Part shown: positions 26,102-34,771 of the stretch, in pieces
Numbering within the stretch: the stretch's first letter is position 1
How the letters are laid out: each line of letters opens with the position of its first letter
Assembly (NCBI RefSeq): GCF_000009905.1
Contig: NC_006177.1
Location: 1,054,001-1,118,000 of the forward strand
Reading direction: 5' to 3'
DNA: 64,000 nt
Origin: Symbiobacterium thermophilum IAM 14863
GTDB taxonomy: Bacteria > Bacillota > Sulfobacillia > Symbiobacteriales > Symbiobacteriaceae
The notes under the pieces: model-generated
Database searches by the model: none
Seen by the model: the letters and a program-made list of their open reading frames with translations, nothing else
What the model was told of the DNA's origin: nothing
Program-made: the position numbers and the translations under genes

Positions 26102-27340
26102 TTGAGCGAACCAACCGTGGATTCGAGGGTGCGGGTGGTCGTGCTGGGGGCCGGGTACGCGGGGCTGACGTGCTTTCTGGAGCTGCAGGACCGGCTGGCG
26201 CGGGGGCACGACCTGGTGCTGGTGAGCCGCGACCGCCATCACTGGTTTACCACCGAACTGCACACGTACGCGGCCGGCCACGACGCCGACGCGGTCCGCA
26301 TCCCCCTGCGGCGGCTGGTCCGCCCGCCGGGGCGGCTGATCATCGACCACGTGTCGGCGCTTCGCCCTGCGGCGCGGCAGGTGGAGCTGAAGCTGTCCGG
26401 CACGCTGGCGTACGACCTGCTGGTGTTCGCCCTGGGAAGCGAGCCCGAGTATTTTGGACTGCCCGGCATCCCCCGCCACGCGCTGACCATCGGCAGCCCG
26501 CCGGCCGCCCGGGAGGTGCGGGAGAGGGTCCGGGCCCTGGCGGCGCGGGAGGGGCCGCCCGGGCACGTCCTGGTGGTGGGCGGCGGGCTGACCGGCGTCG
26601 AGCTGGCCGCCGAGCTGGCCGACGAGTACCCCGGGCGGTTGCGGGTGACCATCCTGGAGGCGGCGCCGGAGATCATGGCCGGCTTTCCCCCGGATCTGGT
26701 GCAGGTGGCCCGGCGGATCCTGGAGGGGAAGGGCATCCGGATCCTCGCGGGCAGCCCCATCGTCACCGCCGATGCGTCCTGCGTCCACCTGCAGGGCGGC
26801 GGCGAGGTCCCCTACGACCTGCTGGTGTGGGCAGGCGGCGTGCGGGGCCACTCGCTGCTCGCCCGGGCGGGGCTGGCGCTGGGCGGCCGCGGCCGGGCCA
26901 GGGTCGACGCCTTCCTGCGGAGCGTGATTGACGACCGCATCTACGTGATCGGCGACTCGGCCGCCTTCGCGGACCCCGCCTCGGGCCGGGAGATTCCGCC
27001 GACGGGGCAGGCGGCGGTGCAGATGGGCCGGGCGGCGGCCGAGAACATCCTGCGCCGGCTGGGCGGACGGCCGGAACGGCCCTTCGCCTTCCGCATGCGG
27101 GGGCAGTTCGCCTCCCTGGGGCACCACGAAGGGGTGGGCGTGCTGGGCGAGGCGCCCATGGCGGGCCTGCCCGCCATGGCCGTCAAGCACTTCGTCGAGG
27201 GGCTCCACGCCTGGGAGGTGGGCGGCGGCGTGATGCCCCTGGTGCGGCGGCTCGTGGCCGCACCGGTGGGCTACCTGCGGGGGCGGCGGCTGCGCACCTT
27301 CACACGGCAGCCCCGGCCGGTCAGTGAGCAGCCGCCTTGA
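26102..27340 (+). CDS. Type II NADH dehydrogenase (NDH-2)-like flavoprotein
   Basis: The 412-residue FAD enzyme has the FAD dinucleotide fold VVVLGAGYAGL at about residues 12-22 and the NAD(P)H fold VLVVGGGLTGVELAAEL at about 160-176. A second FAD segment with YVIGDSAAF lies near residue 284. NDH-2 transfers electrons from NADH to quinone on the membrane without proton pumping. TTG at 26102, after AGGAG, is the chosen start. Its 3' end overlaps the convergent truD gene by 20 bases. The redox neighbour 28634-29656 suggests a local electron-transfer theme, but there is no operon. Confidence 0.86.
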   Translation: MSEPTVDSRVRVVVLGAGYAGLTCFLELQDRLARGHDLVLVSRDRHHWFTTELHTYAAGHDADAVRIPLRRLVRPPGRLIIDHVSALRPAARQVELKLSGTLAYDLLVFALGSEPEYFGLPGIPRHALTIGSPPAAREVRERVRALAAREGPPGHVLVVGGGLTGVELAAELADEYPGRLRVTILEAAPEIMAGFPPDLVQVARRILEGKGIRILAGSPIVTADASCVHLQGGGEVPYDLLVWAGGVRGHSLLARAGLALGGRGRARVDAFLRSVIDDRIYVIGDSAAFADPASGREIPPTGQAAVQMGRAAAENILRRLGGRPERPFAFRMRGQFASLGHHEGVGVLGEAPMAGLPAMAVKHFVEGLHAWEVGGGVMPLVRRLVAAPVGYLRGRRLRTFTRQPRPVSEQPP

Positions 27341-28475
27341 TCAACATGGTGGCGTAGGCGCCCCGGGGCAGCGTGAAGCGGAGGCTGACCCGCTCAAAGC
27401 CGGGGTAGCGCTCATCCGGCTGCGGCGGGTCCACGCGCACCGACCGTGGCATCACCCAGGCCTCCCGGGGCGAACTCCTGAGCCAGAGGCCGGGCAGCAG
27501 CTCGGCCTCCAGCTGCGCCGGGCGCAGCCTGCGCTCCCGGAGCACGTCCTCCAGGATCAGGCCGGCCCTGGGGTCCGAAAAGCGCATGCCCCGCCCCGGC
27601 AGAGGGATCACCATCTGCTGCAGCTCCGGCGTCGATCGGGCGAAACGGTACGGCCCCGCGACCCCCGCCGCCTCCGCCGGCGGTTCGTCGCCTCCGGCCG
27701 CCGCGGCGACCAGGCGGCGCAGCACCTCGTTCCACAGGAAGGCCTGCCAGGCCGAGAGCCACATCTCCTGCTCCTCCCGCCGGGCCGTGGCCAGGGCCGC
27801 CCGGAACCCGCCCGGCTGCTCCGCCAGCAAGGCGAAGCAGCGCCGCTCGAAGGCGGTCTCCGCCAGGTCCAGGCAGGTCGCCCAGTCGCCCCAGGCCTCC
27901 AGCAGCCGGCGCTTGCGGGCTTTCGCCCTGCTCTTCTCCCCGGGGTAGACGTGGGTCAGTGCGATCTGGAGGGCCTGCTCCCACCGGCCCTGCGCCATCT
28001 GCTCGGCGATGAACCCGCGCCGGGGGTCGAAGCTGCCGAACCGCTGGTCGTCGAAGTAATTGGGGAAACCCGCGGCGGCCACGCGCCGGACGCCGTCCAC
28101 GAGGCGCGCGGCCTCCTCGGGGCGGAGCTCGCGCACGGTCACTTCAAAGTGATTGGCCAGCACCCGGCCGGGCGCCATGGGTTCGGTGGCGTAGCCCACC
28201 GCCTTCAGCCGGTAGTAGGGCGTGGACAGCGAGTGATCAGCCGGGTGGTCGATGGTCACGTACTGGAACGTGTGGGCGTGCCGGTCCTTCTTCCCGCCGT
28301 ACTGGATGCGGCCGGGCGGCAGCCGCCGGGCCCGCGCGATGGCGGCGACCGCGTCGGCGGTGTTCCAGCCTTTCTTCTCCAGCAGGTAGACCCGGTACCG
28401 GGCCGGCTTCTGGCGGATGTGCAGGTCCACGGCCTCCCGCACCACAAAGTCCTCGGGCGTCGTCTTCAGTCGCAC
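27321..28475 (-). CDS. truD: tRNA pseudouridine(13) synthase
   Basis: The 384-residue RNA-modifying enzyme isomerises U13 of tRNA. The TruD signature GGKKDRHAHTFQ carries the catalytic Asp, and the insertion domain contains NYFDDQRFG and WQAFLWNEVLRR. A GTG at 28475 is the likely start, giving an N-terminus VRLKTTPEDFVVRE like other TruDs, although its AAAGGA lies about 13 bases upstream. Longer frames would pass through the upstream terminator. Confidence 0.9.
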   Translation of the reverse strand: MRLKTTPEDFVVREAVDLHIRQKPARYRVYLLEKKGWNTADAVAAIARARRLPPGRIQYGGKKDRHAHTFQYVTIDHPADHSLSTPYYRLKAVGYATEPMAPGRVLANHFEVTVRELRPEEAARLVDGVRRVAAAGFPNYFDDQRFGSFDPRRGFIAEQMAQGRWEQALQIALTHVYPGEKSRAKARKRRLLEAWGDWATCLDLAETAFERRCFALLAEQPGGFRAALATARREEQEMWLSAWQAFLWNEVLRRLVAAAAGGDEPPAEAAGVAGPYRFARSTPELQQMVIPLPGRGMRFSDPRAGLILEDVLRERRLRPAQLEAELLPGLWLRSSPREAWVMPRSVRVDPPQPDERYPGFERVSLRFTLPRGAYATMLIKAAAH

Positions 28476-28572
28476 GTCGTGTCCAACATCCTTTCCTGGC
28501 GGTTCCGCCGTTAGGGTACCCTCCGCGGGGAACGGAAGCAAGCGGTGACGCGCGTTCCGCCCCAGGCACAGG

Positions 28573-28606
28573 CGCAGGCTCCCTACCCGTCCGTAGGGAG
28601 CCTGCG
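28573..28606 (-). terminator. Terminator after the ferredoxin-NADP reductase gene
   Basis: A perfect 14-bp stem (28573-28586 with 28593-28606) has a 6-base loop. It separates the reductase gene from truD. Confidence 0.7.
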
Positions 28607-28633
28607 TCCTCGGTCGACCGGGCGTCAGCCCGG

Positions 28634-29656
28634 TTACTTGTTCCGCTGTTCGGAGCTGTGGCCGGGGAAGGCGGCCGAGCCGGGATCGATGAAGGCCTTG
28701 GCGTTGTTGACCGCGGTGGCCACCTCGCCGAAGCCCGTCGCGATCAGCCGGATCTTGCCCGGGTACCAGCAGATGTCGCCTGCGGCGTAGACGCCGGGAA
28801 TGTTGGTCTCGCCCTTGGAGTTGACGACGATCTGACGCTTGTTCTCGATCTCCAGACCCCACTCCAGCATGCTGCCCAGCGAGGCCTTGAACCCGGTGCC
28901 GATGATGACGCAGTCGACGTCGATCGTCGTCTCCTCGCCGGTGCGGTTGTCGAAGATGGTGGCCTTCTTCACCCAGTTGCCGTCGCCCTCGACCCTGCGC
29001 AGCTCGTAAAAGACCTTCACGTGCACCCGGGAGGCCGCCAGCTTCTTCAGCGACTCCTCGTGGGCCCGGAACCCGTCGCGCCGGTGGATGAGGGTGACCT
29101 CAGCGGCGATGGGCTCGACCATCAGCGCGTAGTCCACGGCGGAATCACCGCCGCCGATGACCAGCACGCGCTTGCCTTCAAACTGGGGCAGGTTCGTCAC
29201 GCTGTAGAAGACGCCTTTCCCCTCATACTGGCGGGCGGACTCGTTGGGGATGCGGTTGGGCTCGAACGCGCCGATCCCGGCGGTGATGATGACGGCCTTG
29301 CTGTAGTGCCGTTCGCCGGTGTGGGTGACCAGCTCGAACGTGCCATCCTCCAGCCTGTTCAGCTTATCCACCCGCTGGTTGAACACGTAGGTCGCGTCCG
29401 GATTGGCGCTGTCGGCCTGTTCCTTGCACTGCTCCACCAAACGCTTGGCGCTGATCCTGGGGAAGCCTGCGACGTCGAAGATGTCCTTTTCGGGGTACAG
29501 GGCGGCCAGCTGACCGCCCACCTCGGGCAGAGCCTCGATGACCTTGGTCTTCATGCCGCGCATGCCTGCGTAGAACACGCCGAACAGGCCTGTCGGCCCT
29601 GCGCCGATCAGGGTCACGTCGTAAAGCTCTTTCGTGCCGGACACGGTTGCCGTCAT
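28634..29656 (-). CDS. Ferredoxin/flavodoxin-NADP+ reductase (YumC type)
   Basis: The 340-residue flavoprotein has an FAD site VTLIGAGPTGLFG at residues 14-26, EALPEVGGQLAALYP, an NADP site VLVIGGGDSAVDYAL and a C-terminal GVYAAGDICWYPGK. There is no CxxC redox pair, which distinguishes it from thioredoxin reductase and matches the TrxR-like FNR of Bacillus YumC. It would exchange electrons between NADPH and ferredoxin. The ATG at 29656 follows GGGGG directly, so a start at GTG 29644 is possible. Confidence 0.9.
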   Translation of the reverse strand: MTATVSGTKELYDVTLIGAGPTGLFGVFYAGMRGMKTKVIEALPEVGGQLAALYPEKDIFDVAGFPRISAKRLVEQCKEQADSANPDATYVFNQRVDKLNRLEDGTFELVTHTGERHYSKAVIITAGIGAFEPNRIPNESARQYEGKGVFYSVTNLPQFEGKRVLVIGGGDSAVDYALMVEPIAAEVTLIHRRDGFRAHEESLKKLAASRVHVKVFYELRRVEGDGNWVKKATIFDNRTGEETTIDVDCVIIGTGFKASLGSMLEWGLEIENKRQIVVNSKGETNIPGVYAAGDICWYPGKIRLIATGFGEVATAVNNAKAFIDPGSAAFPGHSSEQRNK

Positions 29657-29728
29657 CCCCCTATCTGCCTAATCACTTGATGACTTGCCATGGTTCTGGA
29701 ACAGGACCTTCGTATACACCCACAAAGG

Positions 29729-29737
29729 AGTATACCA
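29729..29737 (-). promoter_or_regulatory. Extended -10 promoter of the reductase gene
   Basis: On the minus strand, TG-G-TATACT matches the extended -10 pattern about 75 bases upstream of the ATG. No clear -35 box is present. Confidence 0.4.
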
Positions 29738-29818
29738 TAGCGGAAGCCGAGTTGGGCAGACAGTTCAGGGGTGGACGCGATAACTCCTTTAATAGTTTGC
29801 ATTCTCCGGCACAGGGGG

Positions 29819-30220
29819 TCACCCGCCGGAGGCCATGGCCCTTCCGAGCCAGTCGGCCAGCCGGCGCAACAGGGGATGGTCCGGGCGCATCTCCTCGTCG
29901 GGCAGATTGTGCTTGTCGACGATGAGGTAGACCGCGCCCTCGGGCGTCTCGACGACGATCAGCTGGAACTCGCTGCCCCCCAGCTCGTCCAGGGTGTCGG
30001 CGATGCGGGGGAAGTGGGGGTGGTTGAAATCCAGGCTCACCTGGAGCAGGACATAACGGTACCCCTTGATCTCGGTCAGGTCGGACAGCCGGACCACGGC
30101 GTCAAACGGCGTGCCCTGCAGCGCGGACAGGCAGGCCACCACGTCCTCGGCACGCTGCCGGTCGACCACGGCGGCGGTGGCCCCCCACTTGGAGGGGCGC
30201 TGATCCGGACGGAAGCGCAC
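29819..30220 (-). CDS. Hypothetical protein
   Basis: The 133-residue soluble protein starts at a GTG with GGGAG upstream and ends with WLGRAMASGG. It contains a predicted alpha/beta segment with ADTLDELGGSEFQLIVVE, then AVYLIVDKHNLPDEEMRPDHP. There is no signal peptide or known motif. It is transcribed divergently from the HAD-like gene across a 108-bp gap. Confidence 0.55.
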   Translation of the reverse strand: MRFRPDQRPSKWGATAAVVDRQRAEDVVACLSALQGTPFDAVVRLSDLTEIKGYRYVLLQVSLDFNHPHFPRIADTLDELGGSEFQLIVVETPEGAVYLIVDKHNLPDEEMRPDHPLLRRLADWLGRAMASGG

Positions 30221-30328
30221 GTGCTCACTCTCCCTTCCCGATTCGGGTTCGGGCCGGCCACGGTCGGTTCCTGCAGGGCGGGTCCTCCCCGGCGTGGAAA
30301 GCATACGTGAGAGGAGGTTCTGCTGTAG

Positions 30329-31027
30329 GTGATCAAGGCGTTGTTCTTCGCTCCGCAGGCCCTGGCCTACGGGCCTGACGAGCCGGATCTTCTGGCCGGC
30401 ATCCTGCAGGCGGAAGGGTATGCCGTCGACCGGGAGCGGGTGGAGAAGGCCCTGGCGGCGCTGCCCGCTGCCGTGCGGGAGGCGGGGCGGGCGGTGCGCA
30501 CGCCGGAGGAGGAGAGGGCGTACCACCGGATGCTGTGGTCCGCGCTGCTGCCCCTGGTCGGCCATCCGGCCCCGGATCCGGCCCTGGTGAGCCGCCTGGG
30601 CGCGGCCCGGGACGATTACGCCGCGTGGTGGTCGCTCCACCCGGAGACGCTCCCGGTCCTGAACGAACTGCACCGGCGCGGCTTTTTCCTGGGCGCGGTG
30701 GGCCGGTGGGCGCCGTCGCTCTCCCGGTTTCTCGCCGAGTTCGAGATTGCGGGCTTCTTCCAGTGGATCCGCGCCTCCGCCGCCGCGGGCGTCGCGTGGC
30801 CGGATCCGCAGCTGCTCCGGGAGGCGGTGGCCGGGGCGGGGTGCGGTCCGGCCGAAGCGCTCTACTGCGCCGCCTCCGTGCGGGACGACGTCTCCTGCGC
30901 GCAGGCCGCGGGCGTGACGCCGGTGTGGGTCAACCGCACGGGCATCGTCACCGGACACGAGGTGATCGCCGTCAGCGACCTGCGGGGGCTCCTGGTGCTG
31001 CTGGGCGACGGGGGTGAGGGCCGGTGA
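30329..31027 (+). CDS. HAD-superfamily-like protein lacking the nucleophile motif
   Basis: The 232-residue protein aligns in layout with YjjG/phosphoglycolate-phosphatase-like HAD hydrolases. The cap helices come after residue 15, and motif IV appears as SVRDDVSCAQAAGV, followed by VWVNR. Motif I, normally DxDGTL, reads MIKALFFAPQALAYG, so the nucleophilic and general-acid aspartates are absent, and motif II GAVGRWAPS lacks a clear Thr/Ser. It is thus probably not a phosphatase. GTG 30329 is 12 bases after GGAGG. The SDR gene overlaps it by four bases. Confidence 0.65.
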   Translation: MIKALFFAPQALAYGPDEPDLLAGILQAEGYAVDRERVEKALAALPAAVREAGRAVRTPEEERAYHRMLWSALLPLVGHPAPDPALVSRLGAARDDYAAWWSLHPETLPVLNELHRRGFFLGAVGRWAPSLSRFLAEFEIAGFFQWIRASAAAGVAWPDPQLLREAVAGAGCGPAEALYCAASVRDDVSCAQAAGVTPVWVNRTGIVTGHEVIAVSDLRGLLVLLGDGGEGR

Positions 31028-31770
31028 GGGAACTGTCCGGCCAGGCGGCCCTGGTGACCGGGGCGTCCCGGGGGATCGGGCGGGCGGTCGCCCTGGAGCT
31101 CGCGGCCGCGGGCGCCGCGGTGGTGGTGGGGTACCACCGGCAGCGGGAGCAGGCGGAGGCGGTGGCCGCCGCCATCCGGGCCGCCGGCGGGGCGGCGGAG
31201 CCGCTGCAGGTGGACGTGCGGGACCCGGCCGCCTGCGAGGCCGCGGTGTCCGGGACGGTCGACCGCTTCGGCCGGATCGACATCCTGGTGAACAACGCCG
31301 GCACGGCCCTGGAGAAGCTGCTGGTGGACACCACGCCGGCGGAGTGGAACGATCTGGTGGCGGTCCACCTCACGGGCATGTACGCGTGCACCCGGGCGGC
31401 GCTGCCCCACATGCTGTCCCGACGGTACGGCCGCATCATCACGATCTCGTCCATCTGGGGCATCACAGGGGCCGCGGGCGAGGTGGCGTATTCAGCGGTG
31501 AAGGCCGGCCAGAACGGCTTCACCCGCGCGCTCGCGCAGGAGGTCGGCCCGTTCGGCGTCACGGTGAACGCGGTGGCGCCGGGCGCCATCGACACGGAGA
31601 TGAACAGCTTCCTGCAAGGGGAGGAGCTGCGGGAGTGGCTGAGCCGGGTGCCCGTGGGCCGGCTGGGCACGCCGGAAGAGGTGGCCGCACTGGTGCGCTT
31701 CCTCGCGGGGCCGCAGGCAGGCTTCATCACCGGCCAGGTGATCTCGCCCAACGGCGGCGTGGTGGTCTGA
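31024..31770 (+). CDS. SDR-family oxidoreductase (FabG-like)
   Basis: The 248-residue short-chain dehydrogenase has the cofactor motif TGASRGIG at residues 13-20, NNAG, a catalytic Ser in ISSIWG and the YSAVK Tyr-Lys pair. The C-terminus FITGQVISPNGGVVV is typical of 3-oxoacyl-ACP reductase-type enzymes. The Arg after TGAS favours NADPH. Translation is coupled to the HAD-like gene by a GTGA overlap. The real substrate is unknown. Confidence 0.88.
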   Translation: MRELSGQAALVTGASRGIGRAVALELAAAGAAVVVGYHRQREQAEAVAAAIRAAGGAAEPLQVDVRDPAACEAAVSGTVDRFGRIDILVNNAGTALEKLLVDTTPAEWNDLVAVHLTGMYACTRAALPHMLSRRYGRIITISSIWGITGAAGEVAYSAVKAGQNGFTRALAQEVGPFGVTVNAVAPGAIDTEMNSFLQGEELREWLSRVPVGRLGTPEEVAALVRFLAGPQAGFITGQVISPNGGVVV

Positions 31771-31877
31771 GTCCGGGTCGGCCCGGCGGCGGCTGTGCCC
31801 GTTAGTACATCTTGCCAATGGTGCGGTTGCGCAAACGGTGGGATGGGACAGACCGTCATGTGGACGAGGGGGTCTGC

Positions 31878-33413
31878 ATGACGATGACGACGCCGAGACG
31901 CACCGACATAACCCACCGGGCGCTGAAGCGCGCCGTCGCGGCCGTCGCGCTCGCGGCCGCGCTGGCCCTGGCAGCGCCGCCCGTGACCCACGGTGCCGCG
32001 CTGTGGGACACCGCCGGCCACTGGGCCCGGGCGGAGATCGCCGCCGGCGTGGCCGCCGGGTACATCAGCGGCTTCCCGGACGGCAGCTTCCGGCCGGACC
32101 AGCCGATGACCCGGGCGGAGTTCTACACCCTGCTGACCGGCGCCCTGGGGCTGGCGCCGCGACCCGGCGACAGCGCCCCGTACGCCGCGGGCCACTGGGC
32201 GGCGCGGCAGGGCCGCCTTCAGGCCGCCGCGGCCGCGGGGCTCCTGGATCCCGCCGACTACGGCGGCTGGCTGGCGCCGGACGAACCGGTCACGCGCCGG
32301 GAGATCGTCCTCGCCGGGGTGCGCGCGCTGGGCCGCGCGCACCTGGTCGGCGGGCGCGCCCTGGCGTCCGCGGACGCGGCTTCTTATCCGGACTGGTTGC
32401 AGGCCTGGGCGGCCGAGGCCGTCCACCTGGGTATCCTGCAAGGCTACGCGGACGGGGCGCTGGGCCTCGATCGCACCGCGACCCGCGCCGAGGCCCTGGT
32501 GATGGTGCAGCGCATCCGGTACGCCCTGCTGGCGGAGGTGGCCGAAACGGACGAGGACGCCGTGCCGGGCGCGCGGCGGTATCCCGCGCCGGGCGAGCCG
32601 ACCTGGACCGTGGACAGCGGTTCGCCCGCCCGGCCGGTCTTCTCCGACGGGCGGCAAGGCTATGCGCTGAATGCCGCGGTCGCGGGCTACACGCTGCTGC
32701 CTGCGCCCGGCCGTGCGGCCTGGCTGAGCACCGTCGACGGCGGCGGGACCTACCGGCTGTACTGGCTGGCGGACGGCCGGGCGGCGGAAGTTGCCCGGGG
32801 CGCCGAGCCCATCGCCGCCCTGGCCGTGGCGGAGGACGGGCGGCTCTGGTTCAGCCGGGGCCGCGAGATCCTGGCCGCCGCGGAGGGAGGCATCGTGGAG
32901 CGGCATACGCTGGCGGGTCAGGCAACCTTCGGCGCCCTGGACGGAGCGGGCGCGCTCTGGGCCGTGGACAGCACCAACCTCTATCGCGTCGCAGGCGGCA
33001 AGGCGGATCGCTACCTGCTGCCGTCGCCGCTGCTGGCCCGGGTCCGGTACGTGGCGCCGGCCGCGGACGGTTCCGTGTGGCTCCTTCTGCGGTCCGAAGA
33101 GATGGGCGGGGGCGTGGAGGCGGTACGCATCCGCGGCGGCAGGGTCGCGCAGGAGGTTTCCCTGATAGGAGGCGGGCCGCAAGCCCGGACCGCCCACGTC
33201 CAGGCCGCGGTGCTCGCCCGCCGGGGCGACGACCTGCTGATCCTGGTCACGGCGCCGGAACGGGCCGTGATCCGGTTCGACCTGGCCGAGGGAGCCGCCG
33301 CCCGCCTGGTGCTGCCGCCGGAGGTGGGTGAGGGCGCTCAGGTGGTGCCCGCCGCGGACGGCGGTGCGCTGGTGCTGGGCCGGCAGGGGCGCCGGTGGCG
33401 CATCGTGGATTAG
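31878..33413 (+). CDS. S-layer-homology-domain surface protein
   Basis: The 511-residue exported protein has an N-terminal signal peptide (Arg/Lys, then an Ala/Leu-rich core, cleaved near residue 40). Three SLH domains follow: WARAEIAAGVAAGYISGFPDG with MTRAEFYTLL, a more divergent one at WLAPDEPVTRREIVL, and LGILQGYADGALGLD with ATRAEALVMV. These bind wall polymers. The C-terminal half is a beta-rich domain with repeats like ALAVAEDGRLWFSRG and APAADGSVWLLL, suggesting a propeller. ATG 31878 is 5-6 bases after GAGGGGG. Confidence 0.83.
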   Translation: MTMTTPRRTDITHRALKRAVAAVALAAALALAAPPVTHGAALWDTAGHWARAEIAAGVAAGYISGFPDGSFRPDQPMTRAEFYTLLTGALGLAPRPGDSAPYAAGHWAARQGRLQAAAAAGLLDPADYGGWLAPDEPVTRREIVLAGVRALGRAHLVGGRALASADAASYPDWLQAWAAEAVHLGILQGYADGALGLDRTATRAEALVMVQRIRYALLAEVAETDEDAVPGARRYPAPGEPTWTVDSGSPARPVFSDGRQGYALNAAVAGYTLLPAPGRAAWLSTVDGGGTYRLYWLADGRAAEVARGAEPIAALAVAEDGRLWFSRGREILAAAEGGIVERHTLAGQATFGALDGAGALWAVDSTNLYRVAGGKADRYLLPSPLLARVRYVAPAADGSVWLLLRSEEMGGGVEAVRIRGGRVAQEVSLIGGGPQARTAHVQAAVLARRGDDLLILVTAPERAVIRFDLAEGAAARLVLPPEVGEGAQVVPAADGGALVLGRQGRRWRIVD

Positions 33414-33522
33414 CGGCAGAGCAGGAATATTCTGGGATCAGGGTGTGTGGTGCTCCGGGCGACATAAGATGGGGATGGCTGCAGTTCTGTCAAGTCGTCC
33501 GGAGGTGTCGCGCGAGGTGTCC

Positions 33523-34140
33523 ATGCCCATGCCCACGGGAGGCCCGGTGCGGCTCCCCGCACAGGTGGCCGGTTCCATGTCCCGCATGCAGGGGCTGCTG
33601 CAGGCGGCGCAGCCCGAGATCCAGTCCGCCTACGCCGCGCACTGGCTCGCCGCCCGCCAGGCCGCGGGGAGGCCGTACTTCCAGGATCTGAGCCAGCACA
33701 TGATGATGGGGCTGTACGGCACCACCGCGCTGGGCGGTCTGCTGCGCTACGCGCTGTCGGGCCGGGCCACGCCGGAGGTGGTCGGCGGGATCATCGACCA
33801 GGTGCAGCTCATCCGGCAGAGCTACGAGGGCGCCCAGCAGGCGCTGGAGCGGTTCCTGGAGGACGAGGAGGTGCGGTCGCTCAGCGGCGTCCAGCTGATG
33901 AGCCGGACCCTGCCGCACCTGGACCGCTTCTACCAGCAGATGGAGCAGCCCGGTCAGGCGGTACTCAACGGGATTGAATGGCAGCCCTCCGAGGAGGTTC
34001 AGGGCTGGCCGGTGCGGCGGGCGGAGGTGGGCGGCCCCGCCCGCGGGTGGCAGCCGCCGCTGCCCCGCTGGGAGTCCCCCGGCGAACTGGACCGGACGGG
34101 CGACGTGAGCGAGCTGCCTCCGCCGGAGGCGGAGGCTTAA
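33523..34140 (+). CDS. Hypothetical protein
   Basis: The 205-residue soluble, mostly helical protein begins MPMPTGGPVRLPAQV (start uncertain; another ATG lies at 33469). It has Gln-rich helices (MQGLLQAAQPEIQSAY), a central QDLSQHMMMGLYGTTALGGLL, and a Pro-rich tail with WQPPLPRWESPGELDR. No family was recognised. It ends before a GC hairpin at 34163-34185. Confidence 0.5.
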   Translation: MPMPTGGPVRLPAQVAGSMSRMQGLLQAAQPEIQSAYAAHWLAARQAAGRPYFQDLSQHMMMGLYGTTALGGLLRYALSGRATPEVVGGIIDQVQLIRQSYEGAQQALERFLEDEEVRSLSGVQLMSRTLPHLDRFYQQMEQPGQAVLNGIEWQPSEEVQGWPVRRAEVGGPARGWQPPLPRWESPGELDRTGDVSELPPPEAEA

Positions 34141-34162
34141 CCGGAGAACGTCTGCGGCGGGA

Positions 34163-34185
34163 GGCCCGGGACGCGTTCCCGGGCC
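34163..34185 (+). terminator. GC hairpin after the hypothetical gene
   Basis: A 9-bp perfect stem (34163-34171 with 34177-34185) has a 5-base loop and no T tract. Confidence 0.4.
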
Positions 34186-34267
34186 CCTGCGCGCGCCCGG
34201 AGGCCGGGAAAGAGGGACTGCGGCCGGGCGCGGCGAACCTGATGACCCAGCACCGGGGAGGGATGGG

Positions 34268-34675
34268 ATGCAGATGGACCGGACACCGTACACGGACGGC
34301 ACGCTGCTCGACGCACTGGGCATCGTGCTGGAGGAGGTCTCACCCGAGCGCGTGGTGGCCACCATGCCGGTGGACCACCGGACACGCCAGCCGATGGGGA
34401 TCCTGCACGGCGGCGCGTCGGTGGCGCTGGCGGAGACGGTGGCCAGCATCGGCGCGGCGATGCACGCCGGCGAGGGGCGCACCGCCGTGGGAATGGAGAT
34501 CAACGCCAACCACATCCGCCCCAAGCGGGAGGGGACCGTGCGGGCGGAGGCCACGCCGGTCCACGTCGGCCGCCGGAGCAGCGTCTGGGAGATCCGCATC
34601 ACCGACGAGGACGGGCGGCTCGTCTGCCTCTCCCGCTGCACGCTGGCCTTCGTGAAGCTGGACCGGGACGGGTGA
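34268..34675 (+). CDS. Hotdog-fold thioesterase (PaaI/MenI type)
   Basis: The 135-residue protein matches the PaaI/MenI acyl-CoA thioesterase family. QPMGILHGGASVALAET holds the conserved HGG and the catalytic Glu, and the central helix and VGRRSSVWEIRI strand follow. It hydrolyses a thioester such as phenylacetyl-CoA or 1,4-dihydroxy-2-naphthoyl-CoA. The SD GGGAGGG lies before ATG 34268. A hairpin terminator follows. The acyl substrate is not clear from context. Confidence 0.88.
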   Translation: MQMDRTPYTDGTLLDALGIVLEEVSPERVVATMPVDHRTRQPMGILHGGASVALAETVASIGAAMHAGEGRTAVGMEINANHIRPKREGTVRAEATPVHVGRRSSVWEIRITDEDGRLVCLSRCTLAFVKLDRDG

Positions 34676-34695
34676 CGGCTGGCAGGAACGAAAGA

Positions 34696-34726
34696 GGAGG
34701 CTGGGGAGCTGTGCTCCTCAGCCTCC
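34696..34726. terminator. Terminator between thioesterase and DUF169 genes
   Basis: A 13-bp stem (34696-34708 with 34714-34726) with one G-T wobble lies between convergent genes. Confidence 0.6.
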
Positions 34727-34771
34727 GCCGTCTTCTCGCAGACCGCGCGGCCGCCCCGCGGAGCCGGCAGG

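Noticed and set aside
29712-29735. Similar GTATAC-containing dyads here and at 43538-43560, as a shared operator
   Set aside because: The two sites have different internal spacing (22 versus 20 bases) and no matching regulator gene is near either. GTATAC is itself palindromic, so chance is likely.
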